A stretch of DNA of 64,000 nt from JBDGYW01 sp964580055 (GCA_964580055.1 CAZOJI010000005.1:62001-126000); one strand, 5' to 3'; shown: positions 1 to 9,225, numbered from the stretch's first letter. Program-made: numbers and translations. The notes: generated from the letters alone by a model not told the origin.

Positions 1-96
1 CTTCCGAGGATAGGCGCCAGAGCGGGGGTCGTCATAGTCTGAGCGCTCTTGCAGGAGATGGCGGAAAAAACACTCGCTGCACAGACCAATATCCAC
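1..96 (-). CDS. Possible small cysteine-pair protein, cut by the left edge
   Basis: An open frame starts with GTG at 96 and runs without a stop off the left edge, 64 nt downstream of the tssM stop on the same strand. The visible peptide holds a Cys-x-x-Cys pair (LCSECFF) followed by charged residues and a DPRSGAYPR stretch. The Cys pair could belong to a small zinc ribbon. No ribosome binding site is obvious before the GTG and only 32 codons are visible, so this may be chance. No function is proposed. Confidence 0.22.
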   Translation of the reverse strand, partial: MDIGLCSECFFRHLLQERSDYDDPRSGAYPRK

Positions 97-160
97 ATTA
101 TTCGCATTGGCAATCCTATCTCTGCGTTCACGGCATAGAGTGAATGATCACACTCACGTT

Positions 161-3100
161 TCAACGTTGCAGAACCGTAGGCTCACACTGAAGTGTACTC
201 AGCTCGTTCGAATTCAGGATCGGGAAGCCGGGAAGACTCACTTCCGTTTCCAGCATGCCCCCCTCCGCATCGATCTCGAGCAGCACAATGTAGCGGCCGG
301 CCGCAGGTTCTCCCCAGCTTGCCCTCTGGAACAGATGGAAAACCGCCCAGGGGCCACTGTGACTGATCACCGTAGTTGCGCCGCCGCTCGAGATCGTCAA
401 CCTCACATCGCGGGCCCTGCGTCCCTCCCAGACAAATGTGCCGGTACCGCGGGAGTCTGGTGAAAACACCTGGGTTCTACCGTCTACACTCAACTCCACA
501 CCCGTGATCTGATCGTACTGCCTCGGCCGGAATGTGAAGCGGAACTGAGGTTCATTGCTTCTATCCTGCCACAACGCAGTCGATACATCGACTGCCCGGT
601 TTACGAAGGTCAAGAATCCTGGGTTGACCGCAAGGCCTTCCCTGGCCACGTACCTGCCCCCCTGCTCCACGAGCACGTCTGACAGACCCTCGTTGAGGAA
701 ATTCCATAGCGCACTGCTGTTTGGCTGGAGCATCTGAGCAACCTCATCGAGCGTTGCTTCCTCGGTTGCGTCAGGGCTGAATGGGAACTTCGCCAGCATG
801 GGCCGAATGCTGCGACACAGTGCTGCGGCAGTGCGGTTCACATCGAGCTCTCCGCCGCCGGCAGCCACGCGTGCGGGTGCAAGCAGCGGTTCTGCATTCT
901 CGATCGGGAGCCGCAACAAATCTCCCACGACACGGCCAACGGCCAATGCGTCCGGGTGGGGAGCAAACTGTTGGGCGATCTGTGCAACCGCCACTTTGGC
1001 GGCGGCGGCGCTGTTGCGGGCGTTTGCTTTGGCAGATTCAGCAGCTTCACCGCGACTACCGGCAGCTTCCTCCACCGACACTGATAGGTCCGCCAGACCA
1101 TTCATGTAGCTACTGTTGGCTTCGGCGATGTAACTCTGTGTCAGATCGTTGGACGAGTCGCGGGGGGTCACCACATGCAGAGGTTGAAAGGCGCGGCCGA
1201 CTCTCACAGAGTCGATTTCGTCGGTATTCTGCGACGCCAGCGCAAGCAGCTGCAGCAGCGGTGACTGAGCTTCCCTCAGAGTCTCGAGCTTACGGGCCGC
1301 GTCCCTCAGGCTCCGGAACCTCGTGACTCGAGCTGCTTCGAGATACTCTCGCCAATGACGGACATATTCCTCCAGGTACATGGACCGGACTTCCCCCGCC
1401 AACCGGACTAGATCCTGGTTCGAAGCCACGCGCTCCCCAAGAACCCATTCTTCGGACGAAAATGACTCACCGATACGCCCCAGCCGGTCTTGGATGAGTT
1501 CCCAACCCTTCTCAGTGAACGCTCCGGGCACGATGTGCGTATTGACTATCGTATTGTCCGAACCCGGGAACAGTGTGTTGTACTCGAGCGGCCTGACGTT
1601 CTCGGCAACCGAGATGATCTCCTGATAAGCACGTTCACTCGTGGAAGACTGCAACAAAGCCTGTCGAGTGAGAACAACTGCAGCCTCATCTCCCGGAATG
1701 CTACAATCGTGATCGCGGCAAAGCCATCCAGCATAAGCGGAGAATTGCCGGTCAGTGAGTCCCGATCTCTCTTCGTCGACGTATCTGCCGTTCAGCCACC
1801 ATTCTCGCAACCGAGGCACCAGGAAATCCTCCTGTATGCTGTCAGTGTAGTTGGTGGTCATCAGGTAAGTCTTGAGCAGGTCGTAGCTGTCCTTGAATTC
1901 GTTCTCTACATCCAGTCGCCCCAGGGCACTGAGCATCGAGGTGCGCGCCGACTCTAGTAGCATCTCGTCCAGCTTCTCGAAGTACAATCGGCGGATCTGC
2001 GGATAGAGCGAAGAGCCCACATATAGACCCCAGCCGAGTCGCCACGGTGCGCCGCGATCTTCATAGTCGGCAATGACCTGTGCCTGGGTCCGCACAGCAT
2101 CGAGCCGTTCGAGGGCGTCGATTGGTGGAAGCTCCGGCTCAAACGATCCGAGTCGTTCAACCCCTTCTGAGGCTGTCAACACCCGACGCTCCAGTCGAAG
2201 GTTGTTGATGAACGACACTAGCACGCCAAGCAGAAGGATTACGCCGACTGCTGAAGCAGCCGCGAGGCCCAGGCGCCTCAAGCGACTGACACGAATACCA
2301 CCTTCCGAAACGCCTTTGGCAACTCGATCTTCGAGCAAAACCTGGCTGAACAGGCGACTGAGGAAAACCCACTGGGGTACCCTTCGCTTCCCGACTGTTG
2401 CCGGTTCCGGGCGCAGCCTCGCATCGGCTGCGCCGCGGTCGAACAACATCGTGGCTCCAACCGCGTCGCCTTTGGATGGGGCGGCGGCTTGCTGTCGAAT
2501 GCCCTCCCGTGCCTGCTCGACAACCAAAGGCCGCACACCGGTGAAATAGAACCCGCGAAGCACGGGGCTCACATTCAGGTCGCTGGGCCTGCACAGCTCG
2601 ATGAGGTATTGGGTCAGCGCCGGGAAGAGCTTCTGCAGTTCGCGCGGGAATTCGTAGGCGCTGGACCTGGCTTCGAGCTTGGCCTCCCGGGCAAGCAGGT
2701 CGAGGCGCTTGCGCGAGAGCGAGTTGAACATCTCGTTGCAGGCCGCATCCAGACGCCGAGCCTCGCTTTCAGCGTAGGTGCCCTGTCCCGATACCGGCCG
2801 GAGCCGCAACGTGGCCCCCAGGGCTCCCGCCACCTCGTCGCCCGTGAGGTTCTGCACGAACTCCGTGAATCTGGGGATAGCATCCGATTTGGTGAATAGC
2901 ACGTATACCGGAATACGGGTCCCGAACCCACCGGCAATCCGGCGCAGCTTGTCCTGTAACTCCTTCGCGGAGCCGTCGCCACCTTGACTCGCCGACGGAT
3001 CCCTCCCATGCGGTGCTCCGCGCGAGGCCAGTAACTCCTCAGAACTGACACACACAACCGCGATTCGTGCCGGTAGTGGACGTCCTGTCAGAGCCGCAAC

Positions 3101-3634
3101 GAGTCTACGTGGCCTCAGAATACGGACGAGGTGAGATATTCGGTCGGGATTCTGGAGCAACCGGCCACCTACCTCGACGAATACAGTCTGCGCCCCATAC
3201 CAGACGTTCACACCACTCGTGGGCACGACTGCATCGCCCTGGTGGACCTGTCCTGCGAGCAGATCGGGCTTCAGGCCGGATTCAGTGACGATCGACGTCT
3301 TGGTGCTGCCCGACCTTCCGACGAAGATGATTACGGGAAGATCGTTCAGGGACTTCACACCGCCTGGTCTGGCAGCCGCAATCCGCCGTTTCGCGCTGTC
3401 GATCGCTGTATCGATGTCGTCACGAGGAGTCCGGTCTTCTCTTCCTTTACTCCTCTTCATGAGAAACCACAGAATGAGTCCGGCTGCGGCCGCGCCAAGG
3501 AGCCATAGGCCACCCCTGACGAGCCAGAGATCAACCCCACTCAACCGCAGGATGCTTCCAAGGTACCAGGTGCCGACAGAGAATCCGAGCAAAGAGGCGC
3601 CCGTGATTAGCGATAGTTTCGCGGGCCGCCTCAT
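161..3634 (-). CDS. tssM: T6SS inner-membrane component TssM (IcmF family)
   Basis: TssM is the large inner-membrane and periplasmic protein of the T6SS membrane complex, where it pairs with TssL and docks the baseplate. The 1157-residue product has two membrane segments near residues 8-28 and 40-58, a cytoplasmic P-loop-like motif GRSGSTKT at 106-113 followed by SGLKPDLLAG, and a third membrane segment around 455-475. The rest is periplasmic and ends in a beta-rich IcmF C-terminal region. Length matches the family. The P-loop has Thr where the usual Gly precedes Lys, so nucleotide binding may be altered. The start codon overlaps the tssL stop by 4 nt (ATGA), which shows translational coupling. 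It is the last gene of a tssK-tssL-tssM unit. No tssJ lipoprotein gene lies nearby. Confidence 0.95.
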   Translation of the reverse strand: MRRPAKLSLITGASLLGFSVGTWYLGSILRLSGVDLWLVRGGLWLLGAAAAGLILWFLMKRSKGREDRTPRDDIDTAIDSAKRRIAAARPGGVKSLNDLPVIIFVGRSGSTKTSIVTESGLKPDLLAGQVHQGDAVVPTSGVNVWYGAQTVFVEVGGRLLQNPDRISHLVRILRPRRLVAALTGRPLPARIAVVCVSSEELLASRGAPHGRDPSASQGGDGSAKELQDKLRRIAGGFGTRIPVYVLFTKSDAIPRFTEFVQNLTGDEVAGALGATLRLRPVSGQGTYAESEARRLDAACNEMFNSLSRKRLDLLAREAKLEARSSAYEFPRELQKLFPALTQYLIELCRPSDLNVSPVLRGFYFTGVRPLVVEQAREGIRQQAAAPSKGDAVGATMLFDRGAADARLRPEPATVGKRRVPQWVFLSRLFSQVLLEDRVAKGVSEGGIRVSRLRRLGLAAASAVGVILLLGVLVSFINNLRLERRVLTASEGVERLGSFEPELPPIDALERLDAVRTQAQVIADYEDRGAPWRLGWGLYVGSSLYPQIRRLYFEKLDEMLLESARTSMLSALGRLDVENEFKDSYDLLKTYLMTTNYTDSIQEDFLVPRLREWWLNGRYVDEERSGLTDRQFSAYAGWLCRDHDCSIPGDEAAVVLTRQALLQSSTSERAYQEIISVAENVRPLEYNTLFPGSDNTIVNTHIVPGAFTEKGWELIQDRLGRIGESFSSEEWVLGERVASNQDLVRLAGEVRSMYLEEYVRHWREYLEAARVTRFRSLRDAARKLETLREAQSPLLQLLALASQNTDEIDSVRVGRAFQPLHVVTPRDSSNDLTQSYIAEANSSYMNGLADLSVSVEEAAGSRGEAAESAKANARNSAAAAKVAVAQIAQQFAPHPDALAVGRVVGDLLRLPIENAEPLLAPARVAAGGGELDVNRTAAALCRSIRPMLAKFPFSPDATEEATLDEVAQMLQPNSSALWNFLNEGLSDVLVEQGGRYVAREGLAVNPGFLTFVNRAVDVSTALWQDRSNEPQFRFTFRPRQYDQITGVELSVDGRTQVFSPDSRGTGTFVWEGRRARDVRLTISSGGATTVISHSGPWAVFHLFQRASWGEPAAGRYIVLLEIDAEGGMLETEVSLPGFPILNSNELSTLQCEPTVLQR

Positions 3635-4350
3635 CGCTCACCTACCTCGACCTGGCTGGCAACCGCCTCACGAACGTCTGACACGCCTGACCGAAGAACC
3701 AGAGAGAATGCCACGAACATCAACACGACCACGAGCCATACTGCAGCAGCCGCAATGCCCAAACGCTTCACCCATGGGTCGGTAACCACCGGCACTTTCT
3801 CGCCCTGCGGGAGCAGCCATGGGGGACATAACTCCTGCTGCACGCCACGAATTCTCTCGATCTTCCCTGACACCTGCCGAGAGATCTCCATCAGGGCGCT
3901 GCGATGCTGTCCTGAGTATTTGCCTTGGAAACCGAGCAGGATGCAGAGCTGATACACTTCCAACAGATCGGCGAGCTCTTCCGAATCCGGCTGCGCGAGC
4001 AGGGCCTCGAGATTCTCAAAGAACAACTCACCGCCTCGATGATCTCCGAAAACCTCTTCTTGCAGTGGCTTGCCATGCCACGCTTGAAATGCTGGTTGCG
4101 CCGAATTCAACACACATTCGTCGATTAGCACAACCAGGGCGTAAATCGCATGCTTGACGACGTCTGCATCATATCCGAGTTGGCGAGATTCACGATCCGC
4201 CTTGGTCAGCGCCTGCTTGACGTTGTTTCGAAACGCGCCTGCGTCTACCGCGCTCATTCGGTTGGCACGCAGGCGAGCAGCGGCCGTGAAGACTTCCTGC
4301 AACCTTACTGCGAGTTGCCCACGTCGCTCTGTTGAAGCTGAATTTCCCAT
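3631..4350 (-). CDS. tssL: T6SS inner-membrane protein TssL (DotU family)
   Basis: TssL is the short cytoplasmic-facing partner of TssM in the T6SS membrane complex and contacts TssK of the baseplate. I start it at the ATG at 4350 (MGNSASTERRGQ). The frame stays open upstream to 4641, but that extension overlaps the tssK 3' end and has no DotU similarity. The 239-residue product shows the DotU helical domain, with segments such as YALVVLIDECVLNS and LEVYQLCILLGFQGKYS, and one C-terminal membrane segment around 210-232. There is no C-terminal OmpA-like peptidoglycan-binding domain, so it is the short form. The stop overlaps the tssM start by 4 nt. Confidence 0.92.
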   Translation of the reverse strand: MGNSASTERRGQLAVRLQEVFTAAARLRANRMSAVDAGAFRNNVKQALTKADRESRQLGYDADVVKHAIYALVVLIDECVLNSAQPAFQAWHGKPLQEEVFGDHRGGELFFENLEALLAQPDSEELADLLEVYQLCILLGFQGKYSGQHRSALMEISRQVSGKIERIRGVQQELCPPWLLPQGEKVPVVTDPWVKRLGIAAAAVWLVVVLMFVAFSLVLRSGVSDVREAVASQVEVGER

Positions 4351-4406
4351 CTGCGATTCTCTAAAATCAGGTCGACGGGCGAAGGCCGGCAGTCTCGAGT
4401 TCGACT

Positions 4407-5762
4407 TTAGGACTGCGGTACGATAATCAGTTCCATATCCGATGCCTGCAGGGCTTCCGGCACATACACGCCGATCTCCCCTGTTTTGACAATGCTCTCC
4501 CAGCATGGCCCCGTTTGGGTAATCTGGAAGTAGTGGACGCCGCCCTTCGGCGAGATCGCCGACGGAGGGGACGGCAGGTAGCTCATGGGCAGACCGGCGA
4601 TTCCCTCTTTCACGAGCCGGACGATGTGCTTCGATGAACATACCTTTGCGAGTTTGACCACACTCGATACGACGTTGCTGTCATCACCGTCTGCACGTAC
4701 TCCCAAGATCCACTGGGAGGAGTTGAAGCAGCGCTTGTCAATTACCCGGCCCACAAAGAGAAACTGCCTGGCCCGTTCCAGAGGCACCACTACGCTCCCG
4801 CTTGGAACGGCTAGGTCCAGACCACCGCGAACCTGCCGGTCCATCCGGGCGAAGCATTCACCCAAATGGTCGTGGTCATATGCCGGCAGGTCTTTGGGAT
4901 GTGAGTCCATGGCGAAAGTGCACAGTGCACCGGCGAGCCTAGCCAGCTCCGTGTACAGCTTCTCGGGGCTCGCGCTGCGCGTCTCCCAGAGGTGCCGCAA
5001 AGGTCCAATGCTGCTGTGTATGGAATGGGCGAGCCAGAAGTTAGCGACCTCACCCGCCGCGTATTCCTCGAGAGGCCTGTGCCCGTTCTGCCGTTCCACC
5101 GAAAGGGCAAGGCTCTTCGCCTCGAGTGCATCCAGGATTCTTTTCAGAATCTCGAGCAACCGCGGGCTTGCCCCTATTTGAAGACAGGGGGGCACGAACT
5201 CGGGATCATAGATGAAATGACCGGAACCGTCCCTACGTACCTGCGCCATCGGCAGAGTCACGTCGTCTTCACCGACTTCGAAGTCGAGCGCAAGGCGGAA
5301 ATTCTTCCTCCCCAAGTTGATGGTCTTCTCATCCTGGCCTGTTGTTTCGTCGACTACGAGGCGTTCATGTGGCACGAACCGCAACATGTGCGAGGGTGCT
5401 CGTTCTTCTTCAGAGCTGTTCGCTTGCCCCGCTCGATAGGGTGGAATGACCAGATGAACCAGATGGCTATCCTGGGTCGGTGAGAAGAGCGAGGCAATGT
5501 CTCGCGGGTCGGGCGGTGGATCCGCATCCGGGAACTGAAATCCGAGTCCATCGGGCATCATGCCGCGCGCATGCACCAATGACACCGTCCCGTTTCGCAA
5601 GCTCTCCGAATCGAACTCGTAACCAACCAGGCCATAAGGCCTGTGGAAGAGGTGTGACACCGCGAATGAGAGGGAGTCTTCGAAATACCGAGTCTGTGCC
5701 TGGAAATGATGTTGAGCAAGATGCATCCCCTCGTTCCACACCATCCGAGACAAAGATCTCAT
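4407..5762 (-). CDS. tssK: T6SS baseplate subunit TssK, copy 1
   Basis: TssK forms trimers that link the T6SS baseplate wedges (TssE-F-G) to the TssL-TssM membrane complex. The 451-residue product begins with the typical family block (VWNEGMHLAQHHFQAQ) and keeps the shoulder and C-terminal domains over normal family length. The ATG at 5762 has a strong AGGAGGGG ribosome binding site. It heads a leftward unit with tssL 56 nt downstream and then tssM. A second, clearly divergent tssK lies at 7761-9119 (start there MRQLQAVLWTKG), so this locus encodes two TssK proteins. Which copy serves the main baseplate cannot be decided from sequence, but this one is operonic with tssL-tssM. Confidence 0.95.
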   Translation of the reverse strand: MRSLSRMVWNEGMHLAQHHFQAQTRYFEDSLSFAVSHLFHRPYGLVGYEFDSESLRNGTVSLVHARGMMPDGLGFQFPDADPPPDPRDIASLFSPTQDSHLVHLVIPPYRAGQANSSEEERAPSHMLRFVPHERLVVDETTGQDEKTINLGRKNFRLALDFEVGEDDVTLPMAQVRRDGSGHFIYDPEFVPPCLQIGASPRLLEILKRILDALEAKSLALSVERQNGHRPLEEYAAGEVANFWLAHSIHSSIGPLRHLWETRSASPEKLYTELARLAGALCTFAMDSHPKDLPAYDHDHLGECFARMDRQVRGGLDLAVPSGSVVVPLERARQFLFVGRVIDKRCFNSSQWILGVRADGDDSNVVSSVVKLAKVCSSKHIVRLVKEGIAGLPMSYLPSPPSAISPKGGVHYFQITQTGPCWESIVKTGEIGVYVPEALQASDMELIIVPQS

Positions 5763-6010
5763 TGATTTTCCCCTCCTGATCCACCAAGGAGACCGGTAAG
5801 GCCCCTCTCGGGACTTCCAACACCCAGTGGCCGTGGAGTTTTGTCTGCTGCTTCCATGAATCAGGGGACTGATTTGCTCCCTGTGCGTGCGATCACTACT
5901 ATAATGCAGTAGGTTGTGTTGGGGATCAACTAGCGAGATTTCCGCAGGCCTCGATGTTGTCTAGAGACGCAGATTTTGTCGCAAGACGACCATAGCTGGA
6001 CTGACCAATC
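5763..6010. promoter_or_regulatory. Divergent intergenic region with a candidate -10 box
   Basis: This 248-nt gap separates the leftward tssK-tssL-tssM unit from the rightward gene at 6011, so it must hold promoters for both directions. A perfect TATAAT lies at 5900-5905 on the plus strand, about 105 nt before the ATG at 6011. A matching -35 box at ideal spacing is not present; TTGCTC at 5874-5879 would give a 20-nt spacer. I see no clear operator repeats. Confidence 0.35.
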
Positions 6011-7690
6011 ATGCTCACCGATATCAGCAAAGAAGACTTCACGGCTAGGTACCTGCTGGGCAGGCAGGTCGCTCAGGAGGGCGTTCGAAGTTACGAAGGC
6101 CGGGATACTGAAGACCGCAGAGTTCTCGTACACCTCCTCGGACCGGTGGAAGGGCCGCAGGCTGTGCCCTGGCTTGCAGCTTTAGGTGCGTTGACTCCCG
6201 AGCGAAGGTCTGGGCTGATCGGCGCTTTTCGAGTCGATGGCGAGGCCATACTGGTAACGGAACACCAGGACCACGTTAGTTCCCTGGCCGAATGGTTCGT
6301 GGCAACGGCTGGCGGTAAGAAGGTCACCAATCAGACATCGCCCTCGCCAACAAGCGACACTTCAGGGGAAATGGGTGCCGCCGCATACCATGAAGCGGCG
6401 GAACCGGGCCGCGTAGATGAAACTGAGGGTACTACCGCCGAGAGTCCGGCTCATGCTGCGGACAGCGCACCGGAGTCGGGTGCGGGAGAGTTCACCCGTC
6501 TATTCGCCCCCGAAACGCAGGGAACAGCCAAAACACCGCGGGATAATGAGGTAACCGAAATCATCCCACGCGTCGTAGATTCCGACAAGACACAACCCCA
6601 AGAAGCCGACCCCGGCCACGATCAGGCACAACAATCCAGCCAAGAACAGGGTGAGTTCACGCGCATGTTTGGTGCGAAGCAAAAGGACACACCTGAACAA
6701 ACGCTCGGCGACCCAGGGGAGCATAAACCACCCACACCATCCGGGGAGACCGCGACTGCCGGCGCAGCATCCGACGAAGGAGGAGCAGGAACAGGAGGAG
6801 AATTTACCAGGGTTTTCGGAGCGCAAGAAACTGCTGGCACCGAACGGCACCGCCCCCAGCCACGTGATCAACGCCCCTCTCCATCGAGTTCATCGAAGCC
6901 TCAGGTGCCGCCGCAGCAACGCGACGAAGAGCGCAAAGGCCGACCGCGCATTGTCTGGAGGGATCAGAAGTCAAAGAGCCCTGGCCCGGAACCGAAGCGA
7001 GCCGATGCGAAGGCGTCACCGAGACCGGCGGAGGCAAAGCCGTCACCGCCGCCCATCACTCCCCCCAAACCGACCGGCCAGGAGAAGGCTCCACCGAAGC
7101 GCCCGGAACAGGAACAACCGCCTGGGCAATTCACGGAGATCTTTGGTCGAGATTTGTTGAAGGAATCTGAATCGAGCCGTCCAGAAACGGACCGTCAGCC
7201 TCAGAGCGATCGAAGCATGGGACTGCCGGCGGAGGATAGATCGCTTCACTACGACACGGAGCCGCGCACTCCGGCGAGTGGACGACCACCTCCGCTGTCC
7301 GGGCAGGGGTCCGACGACTATCTGCGGGCGTTGGGCTCCGACTCACAGGTCGAGCCTCCCAAACCCGCGCCCACACCGGAACCGGAAGGGCGTCAACACG
7401 AACACCACCCCGACCTGCCGCCTCCAGTCTCGAAGCCTCGGCAGGAATCTGCCCCGGGGCCGGGCGATTACACTCGGGTGATATCCGGGGGATCGGCGTC
7501 ACCACAGCAGTCGGCCGCACCATCGCCCGCGCCCCCTCCCGCACCCACTCCGGCACCGGCACCTGCTTCAAGTGCTCCGAAAGACAATGGAGAGGCGGCG
7601 ACGGCCAAGGTCCCTGTCTGGTTGTGGGTTGTCTTGGCCGCTATCGTCCTGCTGATGATTCTCTTGGTCGTGATCGTCGTACTAACGTAG
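6011..7690 (+). CDS. Tail-anchored protein with a kinase N-lobe-like domain and repeated F-T-R motifs
   Basis: Function unknown; the position inside the T6SS cluster suggests an accessory or regulatory role. Residues 11-97 read like the N-lobe of a Ser/Thr protein kinase: YLLGRQVAQEG as beta1 and glycine loop, then RRVLVHLL, and GEAILVTEHQ-SLAEWF resembling beta5, hinge and helix D. The catalytic lobe (HRD, DFG) is absent and the VAxK lysine is replaced. Residues 100-533 are low-complexity, rich in Pro, Glu, Ser and Thr, with five G-[EQD]-[FY]-T motifs. Residues 534-558 form one hydrophobic segment ending at the C-terminus, so it looks tail-anchored with the bulk in the cytoplasm. The gene stands alone between two divergent or convergent tssK genes. 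The protein at 26510-27427 shares the same plan. The kinase-lobe reading is by eye. Confidence 0.75.
   Translation: MLTDISKEDFTARYLLGRQVAQEGVRSYEGRDTEDRRVLVHLLGPVEGPQAVPWLAALGALTPERRSGLIGAFRVDGEAILVTEHQDHVSSLAEWFVATAGGKKVTNQTSPSPTSDTSGEMGAAAYHEAAEPGRVDETEGTTAESPAHAADSAPESGAGEFTRLFAPETQGTAKTPRDNEVTEIIPRVVDSDKTQPQEADPGHDQAQQSSQEQGEFTRMFGAKQKDTPEQTLGDPGEHKPPTPSGETATAGAASDEGGAGTGGEFTRVFGAQETAGTERHRPQPRDQRPSPSSSSKPQVPPQQRDEERKGRPRIVWRDQKSKSPGPEPKRADAKASPRPAEAKPSPPPITPPKPTGQEKAPPKRPEQEQPPGQFTEIFGRDLLKESESSRPETDRQPQSDRSMGLPAEDRSLHYDTEPRTPASGRPPPLSGQGSDDYLRALGSDSQVEPPKPAPTPEPEGRQHEHHPDLPPPVSKPRQESAPGPGDYTRVISGGSASPQQSAAPSPAPPPAPTPAPAPASSAPKDNGEAATAKVPVWLWVVLAAIVLLMILLVVIVVLT
6485..7489 (+). repeat. 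Five dispersed G-[EQD]-[FY]-T peptide motifs
   Basis: Within the linker of the protein at 6011-7690 the motif recurs as GEFTRLF (residues 159-165), GEFTRMFG (214-221), GEFTRVFG (263-270), GQFTEIFG (372-379) and GDYTRVISG (485-493). The Thr is invariant while the linker between copies is unrelated, so the copies look selected rather than recently duplicated. A conserved Thr in a flexible linker fits a docking or phosphorylation site; that is inference. Confidence 0.8.
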
Positions 7691-7760
7691 CAGCGTCGCT
7701 GCGCCACGCCCCATTTGAGCTGAGACGAAGCGCATCTCTCGAGTCCGGGCCAGTGTGTTT

Positions 7761-9119
7761 CTATGATTCTTCGACAGGGAGTATGACGATCAACTCCAGT
7801 TGCGCGCCGGGCAATTCAGAAGGTACATATACCGCCAGATTCCTTGCCAGAGATATGGCATCCCACTCCGGTCCCGAGCGACTCAGCTCGAAGTAGGCGT
7901 AGTCCAGTCTCACCGGCAGCGTGCTCGGTGGTTTCTCCACAAAAGCCAGTTGCAGACCAGGTAGAGCCTGTTTGATCAGGCCGTCAATCCTGTCACTTGC
8001 ACTTATCTTCACCAGCTGAGGTACCCTCTTGGCGGTGTTCGCGGGGTCCAAATCGGCCTTGAGAGCCAGGAAGAGTTGCGGAGCCGCCAAGTAGCGCTCC
8101 TGGTCGAGTGCCGCCGCGTAGATCGAGGGTTGCACTAGACGGAGCGGCACAGTCTCACAGCGGGCCGGAACTACGGTCTCGAGAAGTTCTCTCAACTTCT
8201 GATCGAGATCCCCGAAACACCCGCCGAGGTTGGTGTGTTCGTAAGCAGGGAGGTCTCGTGGGTGTAACGTTGGGGAGAATGTGGTCAGCGCTCCGGCGAG
8301 AGACAGCATCACCTTGAACAGTTCGCTCGGGTGCCCGCGACTGCTTTCCAGCATGTGACGTATCTGCGGCAAATGCGTGTTCACAGTGTAAAGCAGCCAG
8401 AAATTGGCCACATCCGATATCCCGAAGTCCGCCAGGCTCTGATTCTTTTGACGGCGAGTGGCTGAAATCGCGCTACTCTTCGCCGTCAAAATCTCGACCA
8501 GGCCGCGAGCAATCGCCATCAAATAATCACTTGCTCCGATGCTGATCAACGGCGGAACGAAATGGGCATCCAACTCGAATCCCCCCGCCGATAGCCGCCT
8601 TACCCTTGCAACGCGCAGTGACGAGGTTCCCTCGAGTGATTCTCCTTCAACCGACAAACGAAAGTTCTTCTGAGCTATCTGTACGGGCTTCTCCGACAGC
8701 CCCGTGTTATCGTCCCGGCGCATTACGACTTCGGCGCGGAACCGGGTGCTCGCCTTTTGCTCATCCGAGGAGACATTATGGCCATCGTGACGACTCTCCG
8801 GTATAGCGAGGAATACGTCCAGTTCTTGCTGATCTTGTTCCCAGCAGTCATCCAGAGGTTTAGGCGCAGGCAGCTTGTCGGACTCCGGCATCTCGAACAG
8901 CAGGCCGTCAGGAAGTATCCCCGCTGCGGACGACAATGCAAACGACCCACCGGCCAGGGCTTCCCGGTCAATTACCAGGTTGTGTAAGCCCCACGGGCAG
9001 AAGGCCAGCGAAGAGAGTTGAAACTGTAGCAAGTCCTCGAGGAAGCGATCCTGCGTCTGCATGTGTTGGGGCGTGAGCAAAACGCCCTTTGTCCAGAGCA
9101 CCGCTTGCAATTGTCTCAT
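7761..9119 (-). CDS. tssK: T6SS baseplate subunit TssK, copy 2
   Basis: A second TssK-family protein of 452 residues, nearly the same length as the copy at 4407-5762. It shares the N-terminal signature (VLWTKGVLLTPQHMQTQDRF), the DGLLFEMPESD segment of the shoulder, and the C-terminal pattern ending in hydrophobic beta strands (VYVPSELPGAQLELIV). The two copies differ throughout, so the duplication is old or one copy was acquired separately. It is a single minus-strand gene, convergent with the kinase-lobe gene and divergent from the TssB-TssC fusion gene at 9226 across a 106-nt gap. Two TssK proteins might form mixed trimers or serve two baseplate types, for example with the second sheath paralogue; this is inference. 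Confidence 0.92.
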   Translation of the reverse strand: MRQLQAVLWTKGVLLTPQHMQTQDRFLEDLLQFQLSSLAFCPWGLHNLVIDREALAGGSFALSSAAGILPDGLLFEMPESDKLPAPKPLDDCWEQDQQELDVFLAIPESRHDGHNVSSDEQKASTRFRAEVVMRRDDNTGLSEKPVQIAQKNFRLSVEGESLEGTSSLRVARVRRLSAGGFELDAHFVPPLISIGASDYLMAIARGLVEILTAKSSAISATRRQKNQSLADFGISDVANFWLLYTVNTHLPQIRHMLESSRGHPSELFKVMLSLAGALTTFSPTLHPRDLPAYEHTNLGGCFGDLDQKLRELLETVVPARCETVPLRLVQPSIYAAALDQERYLAAPQLFLALKADLDPANTAKRVPQLVKISASDRIDGLIKQALPGLQLAFVEKPPSTLPVRLDYAYFELSRSGPEWDAISLARNLAVYVPSELPGAQLELIVILPVEES

Positions 9120-9225
9120 AGGCAGTTAACCTAGCAGATCAGATTCGGAAATCCAGCATCGGCGACTTCGGAAGGAAGGTCGCGCGAACAAGCCACAACT
9201 GCAATTCCGTCAAACAGGGAGCACC

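Noticed and set aside
4351..4641. N-terminal extension of the tssL frame
   Set aside because: It lies inside the tssK 3' end and has no DotU-like sequence; the ATG at 4350 gives a normal TssL.
7691..7760. GCAGCG/CGCTGC palindrome between convergent genes as a terminator
   Set aside because: Stem with a 1-nt loop and no T tract; cannot form a normal intrinsic terminator.
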